Positions 37,016-46,138 of a stretch of 53,608 nucleotides of DNA are shown here, one piece after another (within the stretch, counting starts at the first letter, position 1; each line of letters starts with the position of its first letter). Under the pieces are notes generated by a model. It did not search any database. It saw only the letters and a program-made list of their open reading frames with translations, and was not told where the DNA came from. Source of the DNA: Deltaproteobacteria bacterium Ga0077550 (GTDB lineage Bacteria > Myxococcota_A > Polyangia > Nannocystales > Nannocystaceae). The stretch is from the NCBI GenBank assembly GCA_001464385.1, contig LNFB01000334.1:1-53608 (forward strand). The letters run 5' to 3'. A program made the position numbers and the translations under genes.

Positions 37016-38201
37016 CGAGGATCGCCGCCGCGGCGGCGATCGTGCACGCGCCGTACCCGAACTCCGTGTACAGCAGGCCCGCGACGCCGGCACCCAGACC
37101 GCCGCCGATCTGGCCGACTGCCACCACGAGGCTCATGAAGGCGCCGCGCCGGGCGTCCGGCACGAGCGCGGTGAGCAGGGCCTGCAGCGGCGAGAGGCGT
37201 AGCGCGAGGATCACCATCGCGAGGAAGAACATGATCGCCGCCGACGCGGCGCCGCGGGCGAACACGGTGGTCGTCGCGAAGTGCAGGGCGCCCGCGAGGC
37301 ACGACACGAGGATGAGCGGGCGCCGGCCGATGCGATCCGAGAGCTTCCCGGCGGTCGGACCGAACAGCACGCTGGCGACACCGCCGACCGCGAACATCGT
37401 CGCGACGCCCGAGGCGTCGAGGTCGAGCTCGGCCTCGGCCCAGCTCGGCAGGTAGACCACGAAGTTCGACACCGCGAAGAACATGCTCGCGTAGACCAGC
37501 GCCGCGCCCCGGGCCGGCCGCATCGACAGCAACGCGGCGTACTCGGCGAGGCCCGAGGCCAGCGTCAGCGGACGATCGGCTCGCTCGACGCGCGGCTGCG
37601 GCACGACGAGCAGCACCAGCACGAAGGCCGTCGCCATCACGGCGGCGAAGAGCAGGAACGCGGCGGCGAAGCCGTGGCGCGCGGCCAGGATCGTGCCGAG
37701 CGGGACGCCGACGACCTGGCCCAGGGCAAAGCCGCTCATCACCCAGCCGTTGGCCCAGCCGCGACGGTGGTAGGGGAAGTGGTCGCCGACGAAGGACACC
37801 GCGGAGCCGGTGAGCACGCCGCCGGCGATCCCGGCGAGGATGCGGACGCCGAGGAGCGTGGCGAAGTCGACGGCGAACGGATGCAGCAGCAGGGCGACCG
37901 CCATCGCGCCGCTGCCCCACAGCAGCACCGCGCGACGGCCCACGCGATCCGAGATCGGGCCGGTGACCAGGGCGAACACCGAGAGCGTCACGGCGTAACC
38001 GCTGATCAGGCTGCCCGACAGCGCCGGCGACACGCCGAGCTCGTCGTGGATCCGGGGCAGGATCGGCGCCATGATCATCACCTGGCTGCTCGACGCGAAC
38101 ACCATCGCCCACAGCGCCGCGAGCACGCCGAAGTCCGCCCACCGCCGGGCGCCGCCGCGGGTTGAGTCGTCGCCGCTCGGGGGATCGTCGCCCGATCTCA
38201 T
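36960..38201 (-). CDS. MFS transporter coupled to the bacillithiol-type synthase
   Basis: A 413-aa major-facilitator membrane protein with about 12 TM segments. It has the loop motif GPISDRVGRR in the first half and GKLSDRIGRR in the second, and resembles drug:H+ antiporters. Its ATG at 38201 overlaps the TGA of the multidomain synthase (38198-38200), so it is the second gene of that operon. It could export or import the thiol or a conjugate; this is inference from coupling. It overlaps the MYXO-CTERM-like gene tail to tail by 56 bases. Confidence 0.9.
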   Translation of the reverse strand: MRSGDDPPSGDDSTRGGARRWADFGVLAALWAMVFASSSQVMIMAPILPRIHDELGVSPALSGSLISGYAVTLSVFALVTGPISDRVGRRAVLLWGSGAMAVALLLHPFAVDFATLLGVRILAGIAGGVLTGSAVSFVGDHFPYHRRGWANGWVMSGFALGQVVGVPLGTILAARHGFAAAFLLFAAVMATAFVLVLLVVPQPRVERADRPLTLASGLAEYAALLSMRPARGAALVYASMFFAVSNFVVYLPSWAEAELDLDASGVATMFAVGGVASVLFGPTAGKLSDRIGRRPLILVSCLAGALHFATTTVFARGAASAAIMFFLAMVILALRLSPLQALLTALVPDARRGAFMSLVVAVGQIGGGLGAGVAGLLYTEFGYGACTIAAAAAILVTAWLVWHELPEPARDGA

Positions 38202-41200
38202 GGCGCGCCACGCAGCACGTCGGCGTAGGCGGCGAGCTGCTCGTGCTGGGCGAAGCTGCCGCGGGCGATCGCCAGGCCCGCGTCCCGGGCGCGGGTGAAC
38301 AGCGCGGGGTCGGCGAGGAGCGCGGCCACGCGGGTCGCGAGGCCGTCGATGTCACCGGCCTCCGCCAACAATCGCTCGCTCCACTCGGGCGTGTTGCCGA
38401 GGAGCTCCTCGAGTCCGCCGCACCGGGTGCCCACGAGCACCGCGCCGCTGGCCATCGCCTCGAGCGCGACCAGGCTGAACGATTCCGAGGCGCTGGTGAC
38501 CAGGACGATGTCGCTGCTGCGGAGGTGCCCCGCGAGCACGGCGGGCGCCACCGGGCCGACGAAGGTCGTCCGGCCCGCGACGTCGCGGGCCTGGGCATGG
38601 GACCTCGCGTCGGGGTGCAGTGGACCGTCGCCGATCATGGTCAGTCGCGCATCATGGCCCCGCGCGAGCACCTTCGCGAGCACGTCGATGTTGTCGAGCG
38701 GGCGCTTGATCTCGCGGAAGTTCGAGGCGTGGCAGAGCGCGGCGGGGCGGCCCGACACCCGGGGGCCCCGCGGCTCGGGGAAGAACATCGCGGTGTCGAC
38801 GGCATTGCGGATCACACGGGGGGTGCGCGCCAGGCCGAGCTTGCTCCGCGCGGCCGCGGCGAGCCACGCCGAGACCGCGGTGATGTGGTCGACGGACGAC
38901 AGCGCAGCGCGCAGGCGATCGCGTTGCTCCCCGTGCTCGGCGAACACGGTGACGTCGCTGCCGTGCAAGGTGACGCAGAGGCGCAGCGCGTGGCCGCGCG
39001 CCGCGAGTCGGTCGCGGGCGAGCACGGCGGCCTCGGCCAGGCCCACCGCGTAGTGCACCGACAGCGCGTGCAGGCGGTGCTGGATCGCGGTCGCCACGAT
39101 CGCGTCCGCCAACGGGAGGAGCCACGCATCGTTCGCCGCCGTGGGGACGTGGGGCGCCGGCACCGGCACGTGGTGGAGGCTCGCGTCGCGATCCGCCGCC
39201 CATCGGGGATCGCCGCCGGCCATCAACACGACATGGTGACCGCGCTCGCCGAGCCCACGCGCGACGTCCCACGCGACACGGCCGCTGCCGCCGAGGCCCG
39301 CCAGCGCGAGCACGCCCCAGCGGCCGCGCGCGGGGGCGGCGACCTCGGTGCCGGACGTGCACGACGCCGGCGCGCAGGTCTCGAGGGTCACCTGCGCCGA
39401 GGGATCGTCGCCGAGGCCGCGCAGCAGCAACGCCGGCAGGTCGTCGCCGCCCCGCAGCAGGACCTCGGCGGTGCTCATGCGTCGCTCGCTCGGCGTCGGC
39501 GTCTGTGCGACCCGGTGCCAGGCCGCCAGCGCCTCGGGATCGCGACGCCGACCCTCGCGCGAGAGGGCCGCCCGCAGCTTGCGGATCGCCAGGTGGGCCC
39601 GCGCATGGGGCCGCGATCCGGCGCTGTCGCGCTCGGCGAGCGCCGTCTCGATGCAACGCGCCGCGTGGGCCCACGGACCCGCGGCGTCGGTGGTCGCGAC
39701 GGTGGTCGCGTGCTCGGCCACCGCGCGCCAGGTCGCCTCGGCCGGCGCGTCGACGCCACCGCGCCGCGCGGCGAGCTGCAGGTCGAGCTCCTCGAGCGCG
39801 TCGTCCACGGCGCGGAGCTCGGGGGGCAGCGCGCCCCGCCCCACCGCGGTCTGCGGCGCCGCGCTGGCGTCGAGCGTCGCGAGTCCGCCGGCGGGCGCGA
39901 GTCGATCGAGATCGGAGCTGTCGATCCACCGCAGCGATCCGCGGGGCACGACGCGGGATCGCGGCACGCCGGCCCACTCGTACAGCTCGTCGGTCTGCGC
40001 GAGGTAGCGGGCCTCGGTCGGCCCGGCCACATACGCGACGCTGGGGAGGATCGCGTCTTGGAGCACGGGGCGTAGCAGCGCCGCGGGCGTGAACCGCTCG
40101 GGTGTGAGCTCGAGGCACGCCTCCAGCTCGGCCACGCCGAGGCGACGATCGCCCGCGGCGAGGCCGTCGCCGTCGATGCGCAGTCGTCGACGCACACGGT
40201 GCTCGTCGCTCCAATGCACCTGCAGCAGACTGCGATGGGTGGGCACGATCTCGGCCTGGCCGAGCGCGGCGAGTCGCGCGCGTCCGCGGGCCAGGGCCGC
40301 GCTCGCGCGCACGGGGCCGAACAGCTCGCGGGCGATCACGTCGCGGGCCAGCGCCGCGAAGGCGCGGTCGTCGGGATCGAGGATGACCAGGCCCAGCCCC
40401 GCGGTCGCGTGGCCGAGCAGGCGCGCGAAGGCCTGCGCGAAGCTGGCGTCCTCGGTGTGCGACTGCTCGATCGCCTGACGCAGCGCCGCGCTCGGTGCAT
40501 GGGGCATGGCGGCGAACCACGCCTGCAACAGCGCGTCGATGCGAGGCCCCAGCGGGCGGCGACCGACCGACGCACCGTCGGCGGCGAGCTCGAGCGTCAG
40601 CGGTGTGGCGTCGAGGCGCGCGACGGTGCGGACCTCGTCGAGGTCGTGGTCGTGCGTCGCCATCCAGAACACCGGCACCGCGTCGATCCCGTCGGAGGCG
40701 AGCCGGCGGGCCCACGCCACCGCCGAGAGGGCCTTGGCCAGGGTCAGCGCGGGGCCGCCGAGCAGACCGACTTGCTGGCCTGTGACGACCGCCACCGCAT
40801 CCTTGCGCTCGAGTCGGTCGATGGCGGACAGCGCCGCGTCGTCGCGGCCGCGCGCGTGGGCCTGGCGTCGCAGGATCTCGGCGAGCGCTGCCCGTGGTCG
40901 AGGGCGGACGAGCACGCGATCGCGGGTCTCGCTCCAAGTAGGCGTGGCGTCCGGTCCGCCACGGCCGCGCACGCGGATCCGGGGGAGCCGCACCGGCGCA
41001 CGGCGCTGGACGGTACGACACCACTCGTCGAGCGCGTCGTCGGTGGCAGCGATCGATCGGGCGGTCGAGTACGACTGACTGCCATGGGCGGCGATCGCCG
41101 CGCGCTTGATCGCGGGGTCGATCGTGTGGCGGCTCGCCGCGGGCGCGTCGATGCGCGACGTGATGACGACATGCTCGTGGGCGGCCCACGCCGCGCCGAG

Positions 41201-42502
41201 CTCGGGCGCGAACGTTGGATCCGCGGCGAGCTCGAACGCGATCGCGACCAGCCGCCCGAGCGCGAGGTGGTGGCCGTGCAGCGAGAGGTTGGGGTCGACC
41301 TCGGGATCGAGCGAGAGCACGCGCAGCGGTCGACGGGCCCGGATCTCGCGCACGACGTCGTGCAGGGCGCGCGCGAGACCCCACGAGGCGATCGCGTCGT
41401 CGGCGGTGAGCGGGCGCGTGCGGGCCGGGTCGTGGTACTTGCCCCCGTCGGTCCAGCCCAGGCACGACAGCGCGTGCACGCCGAGGAGCGACGCCGCGTG
41501 GAGGAGCTCCGCGGCGCGGCGCGAAGCGAGCCCTGGGCCGCCGCGTCCGCCTGCGCCAGCGGTCGCGACCACGAGCTCGACGCGGGCGCCCGCGCGGGCC
41601 CACGCGGCGAGTGTGCCACCGACGTAGAGCGACTCGTCGTCCGGGTGGGGCATCACGGCGAGCACCGTGCAGCCGGCGCGGTCGCGGTCGCTGGCCGGCG
41701 CCGCGGCGGGCCATGGCAGCGCGCGGGGATCCGTGACGCCCGCGACCACGCGCGTGCGGAGATCTGCGCCGGACTCCGTCGTCGGTGACCACGGCGCGCG
41801 CTCGAGCAGCGCGCGCAGACGCGATCGATCGACGCACGCCGTGCGATCGATCCACCGCAGCGCGGTCGGCCACGGCCGTGGTTCGCGGGCGTCCCGAGCG
41901 ACGACCAAGCCGTAGCGCACCGGCCCGCCGTCGCCGTGGTACGCGATGAACTCGCGGTGCTCGAGCTCGCGCAGGCCCGCGTGTTCGAGCCACCCGCGGA
42001 CCTCGCCCGATGCGTGCACGCGGGTGTGCGCGCCGAAGCTGCGGCCCTGCTCGGGGATGTACGTGAACGCGATCAGCCCACCGGGCACGAGCACCGCCTG
42101 CGCGGCGACGAGGAGCGCGGCGGCGTCGCGGACGAAGTGCAGCGCGCCGCAGGACAGGAGGAGATCGGCGTCGCCGTGGCGCAGCACCGTGTCGGGGAGG
42201 CCGCCGTCGAGGTCGTGCTCGACCAGCGCGTGGAAACGATCGTCGGCGCGCGCGGCCTGCTCGAGCATTGCGCGGGAGATGTCGACGCCGACGACACGCG
42301 CGCCCGCATCCCGCCACGGCGCGCTCGCCTGGCCGGTGCCGACGCCGAGATCGACGACGCTCTGCCACGACGCGGGCGCGAGGTGAGTGGTCGCGGCGGC
42401 GATGAGCTCGGTCGGCGCCACCCACCCGAGCCGGGCGGTGTCCTCGTCGTAGGTGGGGGCCCAGTGCTCGTACTGGTCGCGAGCGTTCACGGGCGCCGAC
42501 AT
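38198..42502 (-). CDS. four-domain methyltransferase-BshB-BshC-BshA fusion (bacillithiol-type synthase)
   Basis: One 1434-aa frame with four enzyme modules. Residues 1-235 are a SAM methyltransferase (DLGVGTG at 51-57). Residues 276-500 are a PIG-L deacetylase like BshB, with HPDDE at 286-290, HGHH at 409-412 and AHGSQ at 472-476. Residues about 505-1045 match BshC: TGQQVGLLGGP at 574-584, VPVFWMATHDHD and LPSVAYVAGPTEARY. Residues 1060-1434 match BshA: GLGGSG, VHYA, TLHGSDVT, HASNFREIKRP and SESFSLVALEAMASG. BshA makes GlcNAc-malate, BshB deacetylates it and BshC adds cysteine. The methyltransferase may N-methylate the thiol. A GGAG lies near the ATG. Confidence 0.92.
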   Translation of the reverse strand: MSAPVNARDQYEHWAPTYDEDTARLGWVAPTELIAAATTHLAPASWQSVVDLGVGTGQASAPWRDAGARVVGVDISRAMLEQAARADDRFHALVEHDLDGGLPDTVLRHGDADLLLSCGALHFVRDAAALLVAAQAVLVPGGLIAFTYIPEQGRSFGAHTRVHASGEVRGWLEHAGLRELEHREFIAYHGDGGPVRYGLVVARDAREPRPWPTALRWIDRTACVDRSRLRALLERAPWSPTTESGADLRTRVVAGVTDPRALPWPAAAPASDRDRAGCTVLAVMPHPDDESLYVGGTLAAWARAGARVELVVATAGAGGRGGPGLASRRAAELLHAASLLGVHALSCLGWTDGGKYHDPARTRPLTADDAIASWGLARALHDVVREIRARRPLRVLSLDPEVDPNLSLHGHHLALGRLVAIAFELAADPTFAPELGAAWAAHEHVVITSRIDAPAASRHTIDPAIKRAAIAAHGSQSYSTARSIAATDDALDEWCRTVQRRAPVRLPRIRVRGRGGPDATPTWSETRDRVLVRPRPRAALAEILRRQAHARGRDDAALSAIDRLERKDAVAVVTGQQVGLLGGPALTLAKALSAVAWARRLASDGIDAVPVFWMATHDHDLDEVRTVARLDATPLTLELAADGASVGRRPLGPRIDALLQAWFAAMPHAPSAALRQAIEQSHTEDASFAQAFARLLGHATAGLGLVILDPDDRAFAALARDVIARELFGPVRASAALARGRARLAALGQAEIVPTHRSLLQVHWSDEHRVRRRLRIDGDGLAAGDRRLGVAELEACLELTPERFTPAALLRPVLQDAILPSVAYVAGPTEARYLAQTDELYEWAGVPRSRVVPRGSLRWIDSSDLDRLAPAGGLATLDASAAPQTAVGRGALPPELRAVDDALEELDLQLAARRGGVDAPAEATWRAVAEHATTVATTDAAGPWAHAARCIETALAERDSAGSRPHARAHLAIRKLRAALSREGRRRDPEALAAWHRVAQTPTPSERRMSTAEVLLRGGDDLPALLLRGLGDDPSAQVTLETCAPASCTSGTEVAAPARGRWGVLALAGLGGSGRVAWDVARGLGERGHHVVLMAGGDPRWAADRDASLHHVPVPAPHVPTAANDAWLLPLADAIVATAIQHRLHALSVHYAVGLAEAAVLARDRLAARGHALRLCVTLHGSDVTVFAEHGEQRDRLRAALSSVDHITAVSAWLAAAARSKLGLARTPRVIRNAVDTAMFFPEPRGPRVSGRPAALCHASNFREIKRPLDNIDVLAKVLARGHDARLTMIGDGPLHPDARSHAQARDVAGRTTFVGPVAPAVLAGHLRSSDIVLVTSASESFSLVALEAMASGAVLVGTRCGGLEELLGNTPEWSERLLAEAGDIDGLATRVAALLADPALFTRARDAGLAIARGSFAQHEQLAAYADVLRGAP

Positions 42503-42516
42503 CGTGCTCCGCGGAG

Positions 42517-42545
42517 ATTCTTAGGATGCCGCGCCGTTTCTGCAA
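42517..42545 (-). promoter_or_regulatory. candidate promoter of the bacillithiol-type synthase
   Basis: On the minus strand TTGCAG (42545-42540) and AAGAAT (42522-42517) are 17 bases apart and resemble -35 and -10 boxes. The first base of the mRNA would be about 8 bases before the ATG at 42502. A perfect palindrome CTCCGCGGAG at 42507-42516 lies between the -10 and the start and also contains the GGAG. Weak evidence. Confidence 0.3.
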
Positions 42546-42617
42546 GTTACGCTCCGCGACCGCTGCGCTCGACGCCTGCGCTTGACGGCCGTCGATGGGC
42601 GGGTCGAAACTGCCCGG

Positions 42618-43727
42618 ATGCGCCGCGCCCTCGCCTCGATGTCGGTGCTCGCCCTGGTCGCCTGCGCCGGGGATGTGTCGGAGGCGAGCGCGGGTCACGA
42701 CTCGAGCAGCGGATCGTCGGGGCCGCTGATCGCGGACACCAGCACCGAGGCGCCCGCGACGCCCGACGACGGCGGCACCACGCAGGGCGGCGCCGACGGC
42801 ACCAGCGGCGATGGGGCCGGCGACACCACCGGCGAGCCGTTGCTCGGCGCGCCGTACCCCGTCGTGCTCGCCCACGGCTTCTTCGGCTTCGAGGATTTCG
42901 CGGGGGTCGACTTCGTCACCTACTACTTCGGCGTCGTCGACGATCTCGAGGCCCAGGGCGAGCCCCTGGTGTTCACGCCCGCGGTCGATCCGTTCAACGA
43001 CTCGACGGTGCGCGGCATGCAGCTGCTCGCCGCGGTCGAGGAGATCGTCGCCGAGACGGGACACGCCAAGGTCAACCTCGTCGGGCACTCGCAGGGCGGG
43101 CTCGATGCCCGCCTGGTCGCCCACCTGCGGCCCGACCTCGTGGCGTCGGTCACGACGATCGCGACGCCGCACCACGGCACCGTGGTCGCCGACGTCGTGC
43201 TGGGACTGGTCCCGAACAGCGACGTGCAGGGCCTCGCCGACGAGCTCGCCAACCTGCTCGGGGGGGCGCTGTGGTCCGAGCTCGAGCCCGACAGCTCGGT
43301 GTTCGTGGCGCTGCAGCAGCTCTCGACCCCGGGCATCGCGGCGTTCAACGCGATGGTCCCGGATGCGCCCGGGGTGGTGTACCGATCCATCGGCGGCCGC
43401 TCGTCGCTGCACGGCGGCGGCTCGGCGTGCGACGTCGCCGACGCGCCGCCGTACATCGCGGAGCTCGACGGCGACCTCGACACCATCGACGGCGGCCTCG
43501 CGTTGTCGGCCGCGATCCTGTCCGAAGACGTGCTGTCACCCGAGCCCAACGATGGCTTGGTCACGGTGACGAGCGCGACGTGGGGAACGTTCCTCGGCTG
43601 CATCCCCGCCGATCACCTCGACGAGGTGGGTCAGCTCCTCGGCGACGCGCCGGGGCTCGGCAACGACCTCGATCACCGCGCGGTCTATCGCGGGATCGTG
43701 GCCGAGCTGCGTCAGATGGGGCTGTGA
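42618..43727 (+). CDS. secreted lipase of the alpha/beta-hydrolase (lactonizing lipase) family
   Basis: A 369-aa lipoprotein with lipobox ALVAC and an acidic, Gly/Thr-rich linker to about residue 72. The hydrolase begins with YPVVLAHGFFGFEDF (oxyanion-hole region), has the nucleophile motif GHSQGG with Ser158, then TPHHGT. It continues to a probable acid EPNDGLV and a probable His in IPADHLDEVGQ near the end. It resembles Pseudomonas-type lipases that need a foldase; no foldase is adjacent. It would act on the outside of the cell and is divergent from the synthase gene. Confidence 0.88.
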   Translation: MRRALASMSVLALVACAGDVSEASAGHDSSSGSSGPLIADTSTEAPATPDDGGTTQGGADGTSGDGAGDTTGEPLLGAPYPVVLAHGFFGFEDFAGVDFVTYYFGVVDDLEAQGEPLVFTPAVDPFNDSTVRGMQLLAAVEEIVAETGHAKVNLVGHSQGGLDARLVAHLRPDLVASVTTIATPHHGTVVADVVLGLVPNSDVQGLADELANLLGGALWSELEPDSSVFVALQQLSTPGIAAFNAMVPDAPGVVYRSIGGRSSLHGGGSACDVADAPPYIAELDGDLDTIDGGLALSAAILSEDVLSPEPNDGLVTVTSATWGTFLGCIPADHLDEVGQLLGDAPGLGNDLDHRAVYRGIVAELRQMGL

Positions 43728-43842
43728 CGTCGTTCCGCGACGGATCGTGCAGTCGCGATCGCGTCGTCGTGCGTTGAGGTCCGAAGGCCGCATCGATCGT
43801 CGCGCTCGGGGTTGCGAGGCCGCGCTGTGCCGATGCGACACG

Positions 43843-43860
43843 CCCGCGAACATGCGCGGG
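43843..43860 (+). terminator. short hairpin after the lipase gene
   Basis: CCCGCG-AACATG-CGCGGG is a perfect 6-bp stem with a 6-base loop, 115 bases after the lipase stop and 85 bases before the next start. Weak without a T-tract. Confidence 0.3.
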
Positions 43861-43945
43861 GTTCCACCGGCTCGGCGCCGCGAGTGCGCGTGCTAGCGTG
43901 ACGATCGATCGAACGTCGGCACCACGTCGGCATCGAGGAATCGCC

Positions 43946-45418
43946 ATGAACCATCGTCACCACCGAACCCTCGTCGTGCTCTCGTTGTCGGTGCCGGTCG
44001 CGTGCGTGGTCGCGACGCCGCCGGGCGACGATCCCTCGGCGGGCTCGGGCGAGTCGGGCATCTCGATCACCGACGGGATCACCGGAAACACCGAGGGTTC
44101 GCTGAGCGCGAGCGGGGCGAGTGCTGCCAGCGCGAGCGACACCGGCGGCCCGGTGTTCGATGTCGGGGTCGAGACCGCCGATGGCAGCGCGGGCGACACC
44201 ATGCCGACGAACGGCTCGTGCCGGTCGTCCGAGGCGTTCGGGGCCGCGGGCGGCTTCCCGGCGTACACCGATCCCGCCTACGCGAGCTTCCTCGATCGCC
44301 AGGTGTTGGCGATGACGAGCTACGCGTACCTCGGCGACGAGGCCGAGCTGCGCATCTTCGACATCTCCGGCGCACCGCCACCGCCGAACCTCGAGTACGC
44401 CGCGCCGATGTACATCCACCCGTCGTGGAACGGCTCGACCTTCGGCGGTGGGATCTTCGGCCTGACGATCGACTCCTACGGCAACATCTACGTCGCGGCC
44501 TCGACGGTCTACGGCGTGAACTCCAAGCCCGATTCGATCTTCAAGATCGACAAGGACACGGCCGAGGTCAGCACCTTCGCGACGTTGCCCAACGCCGGAC
44601 CCGCGTTCGGCAACCTCAACTACGACTGCGACAGCGAGACCCTGCGCGTGGTCAACCACGAGGACTGCCGCATCTACCAGCTCGACATGGCGGGCGGCGT
44701 GGTGAGCACGTACCACCACGGCACCGGCGACGTGACCCTGGGGCAGTCGGCGGATCCCGGCGAGCCCGACGGCGTGTTCTGTCCCCTGGGCGATCGCATG
44801 TGGGCCGTGCAGGCCCACTACGGCCGCGTCTACTACAGCGTGTGGTGGGAGGACGGCGGTCGCCCCGACGACGCGCACAGCAACGAGATCTGGTCGGTCG
44901 AGGTCGACGGCGAGGGCATCCCCGACGGCGCGACCAAGCAGCTCGAGGCGACGATCCCCGGCCTGCAGGGCAGCACGATGTCGAACCCGGTGTCGGATCT
45001 GAGCTTCGCCTCGACCGGCTGGATGCTGGTGTCGGAGCGCACGATGTACGCCGACAACGCCACGAGCGCGCACCAGTCGACGACCTACGAGCTGCAGCAG
45101 ATGAACGGCACGTGGGACAACATCGGGACCACGTACGTCGTCGGCGATCCGGTCATCTCGAACAGCGCCGCGGGCGGCGTCGATCACGACTTCGCCGAGA
45201 ACGGCTATGTGTGGATGACGGGCGACGCCCTCGACTTCGGCTCGCCCAACATCGTCTACGGCGTCCAGGGCACGCCGTACGGCGGCGGCACCGTCGACAT
45301 CAGCACGATCATCGATCACGACGGCGAGATCACCCAGCAGGACAAGACCGCGATGGGTGACTGCGAGATCCCGATCCCGGGCGACGCGATGCCACCGCCG
45401 CCGCCACCGCAGGGGTAG
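43946..45418 (+). CDS. secreted propeller-like lipoprotein, unknown function
   Basis: A 490-aa protein starting at the ATG at 43946 with lipobox PVAC. A Ser/Gly/Ala/Thr linker runs to about residue 80. The remaining 390 residues look beta-rich, with propeller-like strands (GGIFGLTIDSYGNIYVAAS, SIFKIDKDTAEVSTFATLP and NEIWSVEVDGEG). It has few cysteines and a Pro-rich end. Similar proteins exist in myxobacterial secretomes. No catalytic site is seen. Confidence 0.7.
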   Translation: MNHRHHRTLVVLSLSVPVACVVATPPGDDPSAGSGESGISITDGITGNTEGSLSASGASAASASDTGGPVFDVGVETADGSAGDTMPTNGSCRSSEAFGAAGGFPAYTDPAYASFLDRQVLAMTSYAYLGDEAELRIFDISGAPPPPNLEYAAPMYIHPSWNGSTFGGGIFGLTIDSYGNIYVAASTVYGVNSKPDSIFKIDKDTAEVSTFATLPNAGPAFGNLNYDCDSETLRVVNHEDCRIYQLDMAGGVVSTYHHGTGDVTLGQSADPGEPDGVFCPLGDRMWAVQAHYGRVYYSVWWEDGGRPDDAHSNEIWSVEVDGEGIPDGATKQLEATIPGLQGSTMSNPVSDLSFASTGWMLVSERTMYADNATSAHQSTTYELQQMNGTWDNIGTTYVVGDPVISNSAAGGVDHDFAENGYVWMTGDALDFGSPNIVYGVQGTPYGGGTVDISTIIDHDGEITQQDKTAMGDCEIPIPGDAMPPPPPPQG

Positions 45419-45429
45419 TCCCCTGGGCT

Positions 45430-45445
45430 GCCCGCTACTGCGGGC
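45430..45445. terminator. hairpin between convergent lipoprotein and tag genes
   Basis: GCCCGC-TACT-GCGGGC is a perfect 6-bp stem with a 4-base loop. It lies 11 bases after the plus-strand stop and includes the TAG of the tag gene (45435-45437). It can act in both directions. Confidence 0.45.
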
Positions 45446-46046
45446 GGACGAAGGTCCGGCGCGCGCGCTCGACCGCCTTGCGCACGACGCAGCCCTCGGC
45501 GTGGTCGTCGACGAGGCCCATGGCCTGCATGAACGCGTACACCGTCGTCGGGCCGACGAAGGTCCACCCGCGCTTCTTGAGCTCCTTCGACAGGGCGATC
45601 GATGCCGGGGAGGACGACACCGTCTGGGGTGGCCCGCGGAGCTCCGGCTCGAACCGCCACACGAAGGCGGCGAGCGAGCCCTCGCGGTCGACGAGCTGCC
45701 GCGCCATCCGGGCGTTGTTGATCACCGCCTCGATCTTCCCCCGATGTCGGACGATCCCGGCGTCGGCGAGCAGTCGATCTCGGTCGCGGTCCGTGAAGCG
45801 GGCGACGCGGTCGAAGTCGAAGTCGTGGAACGCGGCGCGGAAGGCCTCGCGCTTGGCGAGGATCGTCCGCCAGCTCAGGCCGGACTGGAACGCCTCCAGG
45901 CTGAGCTTCTCGAACAGGCGGCGATCGTCGGCGACCGGGAATCCCCACTCGGTGTCGTGGTAGGCGAGGAACTCGGGCGCTGCGCCACACCATCGGCAGC
46001 GCGGTTTGCCGTCAGGACCTTGGAACATCGGATCGGCGCTGGCCAT
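45435..46046 (-). CDS. tag: DNA-3-methyladenine glycosylase I
   Basis: A 203-aa base-excision repair enzyme that removes 3-methyladenine from alkylated DNA. RCRWCGAAPEFLAYHDTEWG at the start supplies the first zinc ligands (Cys and His), and DDHAEGCVVRK near the end the others (His, Cys). AFQSGLSWRTIL and WTFVGPTTVYAFMQAMG are signature segments. I used the ATG at 46046; the GTG 6 bases before is an alternative. It is divergent from a GNAT acetyltransferase. Confidence 0.95.
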   Translation of the reverse strand: MASADPMFQGPDGKPRCRWCGAAPEFLAYHDTEWGFPVADDRRLFEKLSLEAFQSGLSWRTILAKREAFRAAFHDFDFDRVARFTDRDRDRLLADAGIVRHRGKIEAVINNARMARQLVDREGSLAAFVWRFEPELRGPPQTVSSSPASIALSKELKKRGWTFVGPTTVYAFMQAMGLVDDHAEGCVVRKAVERARRTFVRPQ

Positions 46047-46138
46047 GGTCACGTCTTGCCTTCGGCGATACGCATCGAGACTAGGACGATCGTCCTAGTC
46101 CGTCGAGCGCGCGCGAACGCGGCCGGATCCGGCGTAGG

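Noticed and set aside
40990..41010. Possible assembly join inside the synthase between the deacetylase and BshC parts
   Set aside because: Codon use and GC content do not change at the junction and the frame is kept; reads would be needed to exclude it fully.
41003..42502. Possibility that the methyltransferase and deacetylase are separate genes from BshC-BshA
   Set aside because: There is no stop in the frame from 42502 to 38200, and no good ribosome-binding site and start at the module junctions.
38652..43412. Open frame of 1586 codons on the minus strand in another phase
   Set aside because: It is a shadow of the synthase frame: Arg/Ala-rich, without domains, and due to GC-rich codon use.
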